From Bacteroidota bacterium (GTDB lineage Bacteria; Bacteroidota; Bacteroidia; 2-12-FULL-35-15): a stretch of DNA of 64,000 nucleotides. The position numbers and the translations under genes were made by a program. The notes under the pieces are model-generated. The model had not been told where the DNA came from, searched no databases, and saw only the letters and a program-made list of their open reading frames with translations. Location of the stretch: assembly GCA_016707685.1 (NCBI GenBank), contig JADJHE010000017.1, positions 17,082 through 81,081 on the forward strand. The letters run 5' to 3'. This document shows, in pieces, positions 19,857 through 28,160 of the stretch (its first letter is position 1; each line of letters opens with the position of its first letter).

Positions 19857-20965
19857 TTAAGTAGTAACTTCTATTGCTTGTCCGTTTTCAATTTTAAATG
19901 CCTTTAAATCCGCATTTGTGGATTGGAATAATTCAACTAATCGGGTTGGATGTGTATCTGTTATAAAAAGCTGACCAAAATTATCGCTGCTCACCAATTC
20001 CATTAATTGTTTCACTCTTAAGTCGTCTAATTTATCATAAATATCATCCAATAAAAGAATAGGTGTAATTCGTTTGATGTTTTTTATAAAATCAAATTGA
20101 GCCAATTTTAATGCAATCAAGAACGACTTTTGTTGTCCTTGGGAAGCATATTTTTTAATAGGGTAATTGTTAATAGTAAACTCTAAATCATCTTTGTGAA
20201 TACCTACTGTGGTATATTCCATTACTTTGTCTCTGTTCAATGCTTTTTCAAGTACTTCGCTGAAAGAAGCTTCTTTTAAATGAGATTGATAATCAATGTT
20301 TACTAGTTCTTTCCCACCTGAAATTAGCTCGTAATGTTTTTGAAAATAGGTATAAACTCATTTATAAATTGTTTTCGAGTTTCAAATACACGTGTGCCAT
20401 ATTCAATCAATTGCATGTCCCAAATTTCGAGTGAAGTTCTGTCAAATGAACCCGAATGTCCAAAATGTTTTAAAAGAGCATTCCGTTGCGAAATGATTTT
20501 ATTATAGCTTATTAGGTTTTCGAGGTATGCTTTATCAAATTGAGAAATAACACTGTCGATAAATTTTCTTCGGCTTTCGCTGCCTTCGGTAATTAATTCT
20601 GAATCAGCAGGGGAAATCATAACCAATGGAAATAGTCCGATATGGTCAGCCAAACGTTGGTATTCTTTTTTATTTCGTTTGAACTGTTTTTTGTGATTTC
20701 TTTTTTGTCCGCAATAGACTTCATCAACTTGTTCGTTTGTTTCAAAAACCCCTTGAATTAAGAAAAAAGGGGCAAGGTGGAGGATGTTTTGACTATCAAT
20801 AGGGTTAAAAAAGCTTTTACAGAATGATAAATAGTGGATTGCATCCAATATATTGGTTTTGCCTTCGCCATTATTGCCCGTAAAGCAATTTACATGGTTG
20901 CTAAACGACAAGGTGGTTTCTGGGTAATTTTTAAAATTTATGAGAGAAATACTCTTCAAATACAT
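19857..20965 (-). CDS. recF: DNA replication/repair protein RecF (one apparent frameshift)
   Basis: RecF is an SMC-like ATPase acting with RecO and RecR on gapped DNA. The N-terminal part has ISLINFKNYPETTLSF, Walker A GNNGEGKTN, and LVMISPADSELITEGS. The C-terminal part has the signature YASQGQQKSFLIALK, Walker B ITPILLLDDIYDKLDD and FITDTHP. The frame breaks at T5 (20337-20341, plus strand); six would join the halves as PIFKKHYELISGGKELV, giving ~369 aa, the normal RecF length. It is the first gene of the recF-DUF721-M28-uvrB run. Downstream of it lie 10 bases to the next gene. Confidence 0.95.
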
Positions 20966-21056
20966 ATAAATGCCAAGCTTTGACTGTAAAATTAGCCAAA
21001 AAACAGCGTAAAATGCAGATTGTTCAGAATTAATTACGGATATTCCAAAAAAAACT

Positions 21057-21064
21057 TATTTTTG
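21057..21064 (+). promoter_or_regulatory. candidate -7 element TATTTTTG
   Basis: A TAnnTTTG match lies 28 bases upstream of the TPR protein start in the divergent gap with recF. I see no TTG at the expected -33 distance, so this is only a candidate. Confidence 0.35.
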
Positions 21065-21092
21065 CACGTTCTAAAAAATATTTAAAAACGTT

Positions 21093-21776
21093 ATGTCAAA
21101 AGAAATAAAAGACGAACCAATTGTAGATGTTGAAAATGCTTTGGGTAAAACAGAGCTATTTGTTGAAGAAAACAAAAAGAGTATTTTAATCATTGCAGGA
21201 GCGATTGTGGCTTTAGTTGGTGGTTATTTTGCTTACAAATATTGGTATGTAGCAGGTGAAGAAACAAAAGCACAAACAGAAATGTTTAAAGCAGAGCGTT
21301 ACTTCGAACAAGATTCATTGGATAAAGCAATCAATGGTGATGGTGTGGCATTAGGCTTCGCTCAAATTACTGAAGATTATGGAATTACACCTTCTGGTAA
21401 TTTAGCTGAATACTATTTAGGAATTTCTTATTTGAAAAAAGGTCAGTTTGAAGATGCTATTGAACATTTACAAAAATTTGATAGTAAGGATCAAATTGTA
21501 GCTCCAGTTGCAACAGGAGCTATTGGTGATGCACATTTGGAATTAGGTAGAGTAGATGAGGCAATTACGTTCTACTTAAAAGCTGCTGAGCAAAATGGAA
21601 ATAAATTTACAACTCCTATTTATTTGAAAAAAGCGGGAATGGCAAATGAGGATAAAGGAAATTATGCTGATGCAGTAAAATTGTATGAGCGTATTAAAGT
21701 TGAATTTGCTGAAACAATGGAGGGTAGAGAGATGGAGAAATTCATCGCAAGAGCAAAAGCATTAGGGAATTTATAA
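21093..21776 (+). CDS. TPR protein with single N-terminal membrane anchor (YfgM-like)
   Basis: The 227-aa protein has a 35-residue acidic cytoplasmic start, one transmembrane helix (ILIIAGAIVALVGGYFAYKYW), and periplasmic TPR repeats at about 100-135 (AEYYLGISYLKKGQFEDAIEHL), 138-172 (GDAHLELGRVDEAITFYLKA) and 178-212 (KKAGMANEDKGNYADAVKLYERI). The layout matches the YfgM/TPR family that associates with the Sec translocon and periplasmic chaperones. It is followed by a terminator, so ribH is a separate unit. Confidence 0.85.
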   Translation: MSKEIKDEPIVDVENALGKTELFVEENKKSILIIAGAIVALVGGYFAYKYWYVAGEETKAQTEMFKAERYFEQDSLDKAINGDGVALGFAQITEDYGITPSGNLAEYYLGISYLKKGQFEDAIEHLQKFDSKDQIVAPVATGAIGDAHLELGRVDEAITFYLKAAEQNGNKFTTPIYLKKAGMANEDKGNYADAVKLYERIKVEFAETMEGREMEKFIARAKALGNL

Positions 21777-21797
21777 TTCTATTAAAAGAGTTAATTG

Positions 21798-21833
21798 AAA
21801 AGGTGAATTTTTATAAATTCACCTTTTATTTTT
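21798..21833 (+). terminator. rho-independent terminator
   Basis: AAAAGGTGAATTT (21798-21810) pairs with AAATTCACCTTTT (21815-21827), 4-nt loop, followed by a T-rich run, 21 bases after the TPR protein stop codon. Confidence 0.85.
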
Positions 21834-21863
21834 TAGATTAATTGATTAATTAAAAGAAAGAAT

Positions 21864-22349
21864 ATGTCATCATCCTTGAAAAACTTATCGGATTTTAATC
21901 ATACAAGTATTCCATCTGGAGCTGGTAAAAAAATAGGTATTGTTGTAGCTGAATGGAACATAGCTATCACGGGTGCTTTGCGCGATGGAGCTATTAAAAC
22001 ATTATTGGAAAATGGTGTTGTGGAAAATGATATCGTATTAAAATATGTTCCAGGTAGTTTTGAGCTTACATTAGGTGCACAATTTTTATGCGAGGATAAA
22101 GCTATTGATGCAGTTATAACGCTAGGATGTGTAATTCAAGGTGAAACTCGACATTTTGATTTTATTTGTGATGCGGTAGCTCACGGTGTAACAAATGTGA
22201 GTTTAAAATACAATAAACCTGTAATATTTGGTGTGCTTACTCCAAATACATTGGAACAAGCGCAGGATAGAGCCGGAGGTAAGCATGGCAATAAAGGAGA
22301 TGAAGCAGCTGTAACTGCTTTAAAAATGCTAAGTTTTAAGAGAGCTTAA
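21864..22349 (+). CDS. ribH: 6,7-dimethyl-8-ribityllumazine synthase
   Basis: The 161-aa protein condenses 5-amino-6-ribitylaminouracil with 3,4-dihydroxybutanone phosphate in riboflavin synthesis. Diagnostic segments are VAEWNIAITGALRDGA, VPGSFELTLGAQFL, the ribityl/phosphate-binding ITLGCVIQGETRHFDFICD with the catalytic His, and FGVLTPNTLEQAQDRAGG. Length is typical. It is alone between a terminator and the convergent ispH, with only a 1-base gap to the latter. Confidence 0.97.
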   Translation: MSSSLKNLSDFNHTSIPSGAGKKIGIVVAEWNIAITGALRDGAIKTLLENGVVENDIVLKYVPGSFELTLGAQFLCEDKAIDAVITLGCVIQGETRHFDFICDAVAHGVTNVSLKYNKPVIFGVLTPNTLEQAQDRAGGKHGNKGDEAAVTALKMLSFKRA

Positions 22350-22350
22350 A

Positions 22351-23581
22351 TTACTTTCCAGCCTCTAATTTCGTAAGAACATCTTCAATTGGCTTTGCTT
22401 CAGGATAGTAGGAAAGTATTTTTTGTAAAACACTATCTACAACAGAGTCGGGGCATGATGCACCACTTGTAAGAATTATTTCCACAGGATTTTTTTCAGG
22501 TAAATAATTATCACTTACTAAATGCTCATGATTTTTATAATCAAAATGATTAATTCTTCTTTTAGAAACAATTTCTGAAGCAGATGAAATAAAATAGGTA
22601 GGTAATTTTTCTTCACACAATTCAACAATGTGCGATGTATTCGAACTGTTATATCCCCCTACAACAATTGCTAAATCTGCATTTTCTTTTAAAAGTCCAT
22701 ATGTTGCTTCTTGATTTTCATTTGTAGCATAACAAAGTGTATCTCTTGTGTCAGCAAAATGATCCTTTAAATTCGTTTCTCCGAATTTGTCAAGCATTAT
22801 TTTCTTGAAATAAGTCTGCAATTTCCTGTGTTTCGGTTGCTAGCATTGTTGTTTGATTAATTACACCAACACGCACTAAATGTTCAGTGGGATTAAATCC
22901 TTCAGAATATCTTCCTTTAAATGTTTGTTCGAATTCTTCTCTGTTACTTTTGCCATGAATGAAGTCGCCAACTAATTTAGCTTCTTCAATATTTTTTACA
23001 ACTATTGCTGGTGCGTCTTTTTCACTTCTTGAAAAAGTAGCTCTAGTTTCTTCATGGTTGTATTTTCCATGAATGATGATGGTGTATTTTTCTTCTCCTA
23101 ATTTTTCTGATTTTTTCCAAACTCGTTCAACAAATGGGCATGTTGTATCATATTTTCGAACTTCAATTCCCAGTTCATTTAGTCTTTTTTCAATTGATAG
23201 GGTTGTTCCAAATGCTGGAATAACAACTATATCGGAAGGAGTTAAAACTTCAAATGGGATAATTTGATTACCAGAGGTGTCCATCAAAAACTTAACTCCT
23301 CTTTTTAATAAATCGTTATTTACTTCGGGGTTGTGTATCATTAGGCTTAACAAAAAGATACGCTTTCCATCATTTTCTTCGATTGCTTTGTATGCAGTTT
23401 CAATGGCATGTTCAACGCCATAACAAAATCCAAAATGACGAGCGATATAAAATCGAACAGGGCCAAAATCAAGTACCGTTGGACCATAGTCTTTTTTACG
23501 AGGGTCGCTTACTTTACGAATTTCTTTTACTCGAGAAATAATTTGACTTTTATAAAAATCAGGAATTTCGAAATGCTTCAT
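22351..23581 (-). CDS. ispH: 4-hydroxy-3-methylbut-2-enyl diphosphate reductase (one apparent frameshift)
   Basis: IspH makes IPP and DMAPP in the last step of the MEP isoprenoid pathway. The 4Fe-4S Cys ligands appear as HFGFCYGVEHAIE, KYDTTCPFVERVW and TSGASCPDSVVDS; IIIHGKYNHEETRATFS gives the substrate-binding His. The frame breaks at 22812 (minus-strand CTTA where CTA would read IADYFKKIMLDKFG), splitting the product after ~260 residues; the repaired length of ~409 aa is that of Bacteroidota IspH. A candidate -7 box lies at 23619-23626. Confidence 0.95.
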
Positions 23582-23618
23582 CTAAGAATACAAACAGTTA
23601 AAATCGTTTTATGTTTTA

Positions 23619-23626
23619 CAAAGGTA
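23619..23626 (-). promoter_or_regulatory. candidate -7 element TACCTTTG of ispH
   Basis: On the minus strand TACCTTTG lies 38 bases upstream of the ispH start; a TTG is found at 23644-23646 with a 17-base spacer, two shorter than the consensus. Confidence 0.45.
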
Positions 23627-23820
23627 TTAAATTAATTAATCTTCAATTTTATTTGTGTAGTAATAACAATAGATTTTGTAATTGAAAACAATCACGATAT
23701 GGTCTTTTTAACCTTTGTTTCTGGAATATTTACTTTTTCATAAGATTGATTACTGTTTTATGAACAATTCATTGTGAATGTCTTTTCTGCAATTAAGTGT
23801 ATGGACTTTCAGTTATGCTC

Positions 23821-23828
23821 TATTTTTG
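23821..23828 (+). promoter_or_regulatory. candidate -7 element TATTTTTG immediately upstream of surE
   Basis: TATTTTTG ends only 5 bases before the surE ATG (23834), so a transcript from it would be nearly leaderless. No -33 TTG is seen at the usual distance. Tentative. Confidence 0.3.
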
Positions 23829-23833
23829 TAAAG

Positions 23834-24606
23834 ATGGCAAAAAAGAAACCTTTAATATTAATTACCAATGATGATGGAATTACCGCTCCAGGCATTACTG
23901 CTTTAGTGGAAGTCATGAAGTCTTTAGGAGATGTAATCATTGTTGCTCCAGATAAACCTCAGTCGGGAATGGGGCATGCAATTACAATTAATTCAACATT
24001 GCGAATTAATAAGGTTAATGTTCATGGTGTAAAGAGGAGTATAGCTGCACAGGAACGCCAGTTGATTGCGTAAAAATTGCAGTAAATAAAATTTTGCATA
24101 GAAAGCCAGACTTATGTGTTTCGGGAATAAACCATGGATCTAACATGTCTATAAATGTAATTTATTCGGGAACAATGTCGGCAGCTGTAGAGGGCGCAAT
24201 AGAAGGCATTCCATCAATCGGTTTTTCATTATGTGATCATTCAATCGATGCAAATTTTTCAGCATCAAAAAAGATTGTGAAATCTATTGTGCAAAATGTG
24301 TTAAAGCAAAAGATGCCTAAAGATGTTTGCTTGAATGTGAATATTCCTAATTTGAAATATGAACAAATTAAAGGAATTAAAGTCTGTCGCCAGGCACGTG
24401 CAAACTGGATAGAGGAGTTGGATGAGCGAAAGGATCCAAGTGGCAAACCTTATTTTTGGTTGACTGGGAGGTTTGATAATTATGATGAAGGGAAGACTGA
24501 TACAGATGTTTGGGCTTTGGATAATAATTATGTATCCGTTGTTCCTACTCAATTTGATATGACTGCGCATCATACTATTAAGCAACTAGAAAAGTGGAAA
24601 TTGTAA
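23834..24606 (+). CDS. surE: 5'-nucleotidase SurE (one apparent frameshift)
   Basis: SurE is a metal-dependent nucleoside monophosphate phosphatase. The start ATG gives MAKKKPLILITNDDGITAPG, with the metal-binding Asp-Asp, and VAPDKPQSGMGHAIT. After the break come DLCVSGINHGSNMSINVIYSGT (metal Asn) and the C-terminal PTQFDMTAHH. The frame breaks at AAA 24031-24033; four A would read VKEEYSCTGTPVDCVKIAV, the expected SurE core. Repaired length is ~257 aa. An in-frame upstream ATG at 23774 is less likely because the family starts at this Met. It begins a same-strand run with a small membrane protein and lpxB. Confidence 0.93.
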
Positions 24607-24616
24607 TTTTAAAATA

Positions 24617-24915
24617 ATGAAAAATTTTATTTGGGATAAATTATATGTAGGGATGTTGGCAGGAATACTTCCTCCTATTATCGCATTTTTGACGTATTAT
24701 CTTTTGAATTATAGTTATATGAGTCGGGGAATTTTTCCGTTTTTGGCGAGAGGGAGATGTATACACAAATTGTAACATTGTGTGTATTGTTAAATTTAAT
24801 TCCATTTTACTTATTTATTAATAAAGAAAAATACAATGCAACAAAAGGTGTTTTAGCATCTACATTTATTTGGGCGGGAGTGGTATTGTTTTTGAAATTT
24901 TATATAGAGCCTTAA
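24617..24915 (+). CDS. small three-helix membrane protein (one apparent frameshift)
   Basis: Between surE and lpxB there is a ~99-aa coding region. It starts MKNFIWDKLYVGMLAGILPP and ends FIWAGVVLFLKFYIEP, with three hydrophobic segments (GMLAGILPPIIAFLTYYLL; MYTQIVTLCVLLNLIPFYLF; LASTFIWAGVVLFLKFYI). The frame breaks at T5 (24740-24744); six would read PFFGEREMYTQ and join the halves. Its stop overlaps the lpxB start by one base (TAATG), which is strong evidence of translational coupling and that this is a real gene. Function is unknown; its position suggests an envelope role. Confidence 0.75.
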
Positions 24916-26012
24916 TGAAATATTATATCATAGCAGGTGAAGTTTCTGGTGATTTGCATGCATCTAATTTAATGCATCAATTAAAGTCGATGGATACCTC
25001 TTCTTCTTTTCGTTGTTGGGGCGGTGATTTGATGCAAGCACAGGGTGCTGTGTTGGTTAAGCATTATCGCGACTTAGCATTTATGGGGTTTACGGAAGTT
25101 CTCATGAATATAAGAACCATTTTAAACAACATTGATTTCTGCAAAAAAGATATTTTAGCTAATCGTCCCGATGTATTAATATTGGTTGATTATCCAGGAT
25201 TCAATTTGCGAATAGCTGAATTTGCAAAACAAAATGGAATAAAAGTTTTTTACTATATATCGCCACAAATATGGGCATGGAAACAATCACGTGTTCATAA
25301 AATAAAAAGAGTAGTGGACAGAATGTTTGTGATACTGCCTTTTGAAAAAGATTTTTACAAGCAATTTGATTATAAAGTTGATTTTGTTGGACATCCATTG
25401 TTAGATGCGGTTGAAAATTACAAAGCGGAATTGAATTTGCTAAAACTTGAATCGAATAAGCCTGTTATTGCTTTACTTCCAGGTAGTCGTAAACAGGAAA
25501 TCGCTGCAATGCTTCCTTTAATGTTGAATATGCAGAAGTATTATCCTAATTACCAATTTGTGATAGCAGGTGCTCCTTCTCAAACAAAAGAATATTATCA
25601 AGAATTTATTGCAGATTCAAAAATTCAAATTGTTTTTGGAAAAACATATCAATTACTGCAACAATCAACAGCAGCATTAGTTACATCTGGGACAGCTACG
25701 CTTGAAACAGCATTGTTTAGTGTTCCGGAGGTAGTTTGTTATCAGGGGGGGAGAATATCTTATTTAATTGCCAAACAATTAATTAAAGTAAAATATATAT
25801 CCTTAGTCAATTTAATTATGGATAGTGAAATTGTAAAAGAATTAATTCAAGCTGATTTGAATGAGAAGAACTTAAAGTTTGAATTGGATAAATTATTAAC
25901 ATCAGAAACACGCACTATTATGTTGCAGAATTACGATACTTTGAGAAATAAACTAGGAGGAGCAGGCGCATCAAAAAATGCGGCAGAATTAATGATTAGC
26001 TATTTAAAATAA
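24915..26012 (+). CDS. lpxB: lipid-A-disaccharide synthase
   Basis: LpxB joins UDP-diacylglucosamine and lipid X in lipid A synthesis at the inner membrane. The 365-aa product starts MKYYIIAGEVSGDLHASNL, the classic LpxB N-terminus. It has FYYISPQIWAWKQSRVHKIK, GHPLLD, IALLPGSRKQEI, TSGTATLETAL and PEVVCYQGGRISYLIAK. A start 15 codons upstream (24870) is rejected because it would run into the preceding gene and lacks family similarity. Coupled to the preceding gene by a 1-base overlap; followed 5 bases later by a SpoIID-like gene. Confidence 0.96.
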   Translation: MKYYIIAGEVSGDLHASNLMHQLKSMDTSSSFRCWGGDLMQAQGAVLVKHYRDLAFMGFTEVLMNIRTILNNIDFCKKDILANRPDVLILVDYPGFNLRIAEFAKQNGIKVFYYISPQIWAWKQSRVHKIKRVVDRMFVILPFEKDFYKQFDYKVDFVGHPLLDAVENYKAELNLLKLESNKPVIALLPGSRKQEIAAMLPLMLNMQKYYPNYQFVIAGAPSQTKEYYQEFIADSKIQIVFGKTYQLLQQSTAALVTSGTATLETALFSVPEVVCYQGGRISYLIAKQLIKVKYISLVNLIMDSEIVKELIQADLNEKNLKFELDKLLTSETRTIMLQNYDTLRNKLGGAGASKNAAELMISYLK

Positions 26013-26017
26013 ATTAC

Positions 26018-27187
26018 GTGAAAAAAAAGCATTTTCTATTTTCTATTTTTATTCTTTTTATTTGTAGTGTTTCTGCTACAACTGTAAATGTTCGTATTTT
26101 AAGCACAAAAGTTATTAATTCGTTCATTTTTTCACCTTTAAAAGGAAGCTATCTTTTATATGGTGATGGTATGATGTTATCTGAAACAGATGCTTCTGGT
26201 ATTTTTCAAATGACAATAGAGAAGGACTCAATTGTTTTAAAGACATTTGAAAAAACAATTGGCAAGTATTCTTCCATTCGAATGCAAGCCAAAGAACAGG
26301 ATGCAAGCTTTAAAATTAAATCCGTAATTCCAGAAAGCAAAGTACGCAGTTATGATAATAATCTAACGGTTGAAATTGGTGCAGATAAAAAGCAGTTTCA
26401 ATTAATAAATAGAGTTGATTCTGAAAAATACATTGCGGGTGTTGTAGAATCTGAATCGGGTACAAAAACTAGTTTAGAATATTATAAATTGCAAGCAATC
26501 CTTTGTCGCACCTATTTATTAGCACATATCAATCGTCACATTGCTGAAGGATTCCAAATATGTGATGATGTACATTGTCAGGCTTATTTGAATAAGCACA
26601 AAGAAGAAGATATCTGGAAGGCAGTAATAGATACCAGAGGAATGGTTGTTGTGGATAGTGACTTAAATTTGATAACTGCAGCTTTTCATTCTAATTGTGG
26701 TGGACAGACAGTAAATTCTCAAGATGTATGGGCCGTAGCGACACCCTATTTAAAATCGATAAAAGACACTTTTTGTACTGAATCGGCTCATGCAAAATGG
26801 CAGCGAAGTATTCCCCTAGAAGATTGGAGGTCTTATTTGCAATTAAAACATAAGTATCCTATTGATGATAGTTTGCAAATGAATAATGCTACATCATTTA
26901 CGCAACCCAATGGTCGTTCAATTTATTTTGTAGATAAAGATTTAAAAATTCCATTAAAAATTATTCGTGCTGATTTTCAATTAAAATCGACTTACTTTTC
27001 TGTAGAACAAAAAGGAGAGATGATTGTGTTTAATGGTAAAGGTTATGGGCATGGGGTTGGTTTATGCCAAGAAGGTGCCATGAAAATGGCCAAGCAGAAT
27101 TATAGTTACAAAGATATTCTTAAGTTTTATTATAAAGATGTTCATCTTGTTGATCAAACAGCGCTTAATTATTTTCGGTTAGAGTAG
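26018..27187 (+). CDS. SpoIID/LytB-domain secreted protein
   Basis: The 389-aa protein has a GTG start and a signal peptide (FLFSIFILFICSVSA). The SpoIID core is clear: DSEKYIAGVVESESG, KLQAILCRTYLLAHINRH, CDDVHCQAY, FHSNCGGQTVNSQDVW, and near the end the signature FNGKGYGHGVGLCQEGAMKMA. SpoIID is a lytic transglycosylase of peptidoglycan; related proteins outside spore formers, mostly uncharacterised, are common in Bacteroidota. It probably shares a transcript with lpxB (5-base gap), linking lipid A synthesis with cell-wall turnover. Confidence 0.9.
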   Translation: MKKKHFLFSIFILFICSVSATTVNVRILSTKVINSFIFSPLKGSYLLYGDGMMLSETDASGIFQMTIEKDSIVLKTFEKTIGKYSSIRMQAKEQDASFKIKSVIPESKVRSYDNNLTVEIGADKKQFQLINRVDSEKYIAGVVESESGTKTSLEYYKLQAILCRTYLLAHINRHIAEGFQICDDVHCQAYLNKHKEEDIWKAVIDTRGMVVVDSDLNLITAAFHSNCGGQTVNSQDVWAVATPYLKSIKDTFCTESAHAKWQRSIPLEDWRSYLQLKHKYPIDDSLQMNNATSFTQPNGRSIYFVDKDLKIPLKIIRADFQLKSTYFSVEQKGEMIVFNGKGYGHGVGLCQEGAMKMAKQNYSYKDILKFYYKDVHLVDQTALNYFRLE

Positions 27188-27214
27188 TTCCGTAAATACT
27201 TATTATCTTTAGCT

Positions 27215-28021
27215 GTGTTTTTATCTCAAAAGAAATATTTTCCCTTCTTTTTTTTTATTCTAGTCAGCAGTCGTTTTTTTGCTCAGCTGGATAGTACTAG
27301 TCTTTATGTTGTTATTCAAGATTCTACTGCCGCATATAATCAACAACAACAAGATTCAATTAAAAATTCAATTTCAAGAATCGGTTGTCCTTCGAGTTTG
27401 TTTAGTAAAAAACGTTTTGCAATTGTTGCTTCAACAGAAGCTGTTTTATATGCAGGGTCAATGATTGGCTTAAACGAATTATGGTATAAAGAGTATCCAC
27501 GTTCAGCTTTTCACTTTTTTAATGATAATGATGAGTGGCTTCAAATGGATAAAGTTGGACATGTTACAACTTCTTATTATGTAGGCAGAATAGGTATTGA
27601 TTTATTAAAATGGACTGGTGCTGATAGAAAGAAAGCAATCTGGTATGGAGGAATGTTAGGCTCTTTGTATCAAACAACGGTGGAGGTACTTGATGGCTAT
27701 TCAACTGAATGGGGTTTTTCTATAGGAGACTTTGCTGCAAATACAGCAGGCTCTTTATTGGTAATTGGACAAGAATTAGCATGGGATGAACAACGCATCG
27801 TCTTAAAATACTCATTTCAACAAAGTAATTTTGCTCTTTATCGTCCCAACATATTAGGTTCTACAATTTATGAAAATCTATTGAAAGATTATAATGGACA
27901 AACCTATTGGTTGTCTATTAATTTAGCTTCTTTCATGAAAAAAGAAACTACTTTCCCTTCTTGGTTAAATGTTGCAGTTGGCTATGGTGCAAATGGTATG
28001 AAAAAATGGGGTAAATGCTAG
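27215..28021 (+). CDS. DUF2279 family outer-envelope protein, C-terminus possibly lost
   Basis: The 268-aa product starts with GTG and a signal peptide (FPFFFFILVSSRFFAQ). The core segments KVGHVTTSYYVGRIGIDLL, GGMLGSLYQTTVEVLDGYS and EWGFSIGDFAANTAGSLL match the DUF2279 family, with a His and acidic residues in helical hairpins. Relatives I recall run on some 30-50 residues past GYGANGM, with an aromatic final strand. Here the frame stops soon after (KKWGKC) next to an A6 run, and I do not see the missing part in any frame downstream. This may be a small deletion or an error. It ends the surE-lpxB run. Confidence 0.72.
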   Translation: MFLSQKKYFPFFFFILVSSRFFAQLDSTSLYVVIQDSTAAYNQQQQDSIKNSISRIGCPSSLFSKKRFAIVASTEAVLYAGSMIGLNELWYKEYPRSAFHFFNDNDEWLQMDKVGHVTTSYYVGRIGIDLLKWTGADRKKAIWYGGMLGSLYQTTVEVLDGYSTEWGFSIGDFAANTAGSLLVIGQELAWDEQRIVLKYSFQQSNFALYRPNILGSTIYENLLKDYNGQTYWLSINLASFMKKETTFPSWLNVAVGYGANGMKKWGKC

Positions 28022-28105
28022 CTGGCTTGGATTTTAATTGTATCATTTTATTCTGTTTTGTCGGGTTCGATTCCTAAATAAAATTGAAAAAAGGCTGTAA
28101 AATCA

Positions 28106-28136
28106 TTGTTAAGACAACTTTAATAGTATAAATTAG
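28106..28136 (+). promoter_or_regulatory. candidate promoter (TTG-N20-TAAATTAG)
   Basis: TTG at 28106-28108 and a one-mismatch -7 element TAAATTAG at 28129-28136 are 20 bases apart, 25 bases before the CotH-type gene start. Near-consensus only. Confidence 0.4.
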
Positions 28137-28160
28137 CCATAGTAATTAAACGTACCCACA

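Noticed and set aside
24870..24914. Upstream start for lpxB
   Set aside because: It overlaps the preceding membrane protein frame; the classic LpxB N-terminus begins at 24915 with a TAATG overlap.
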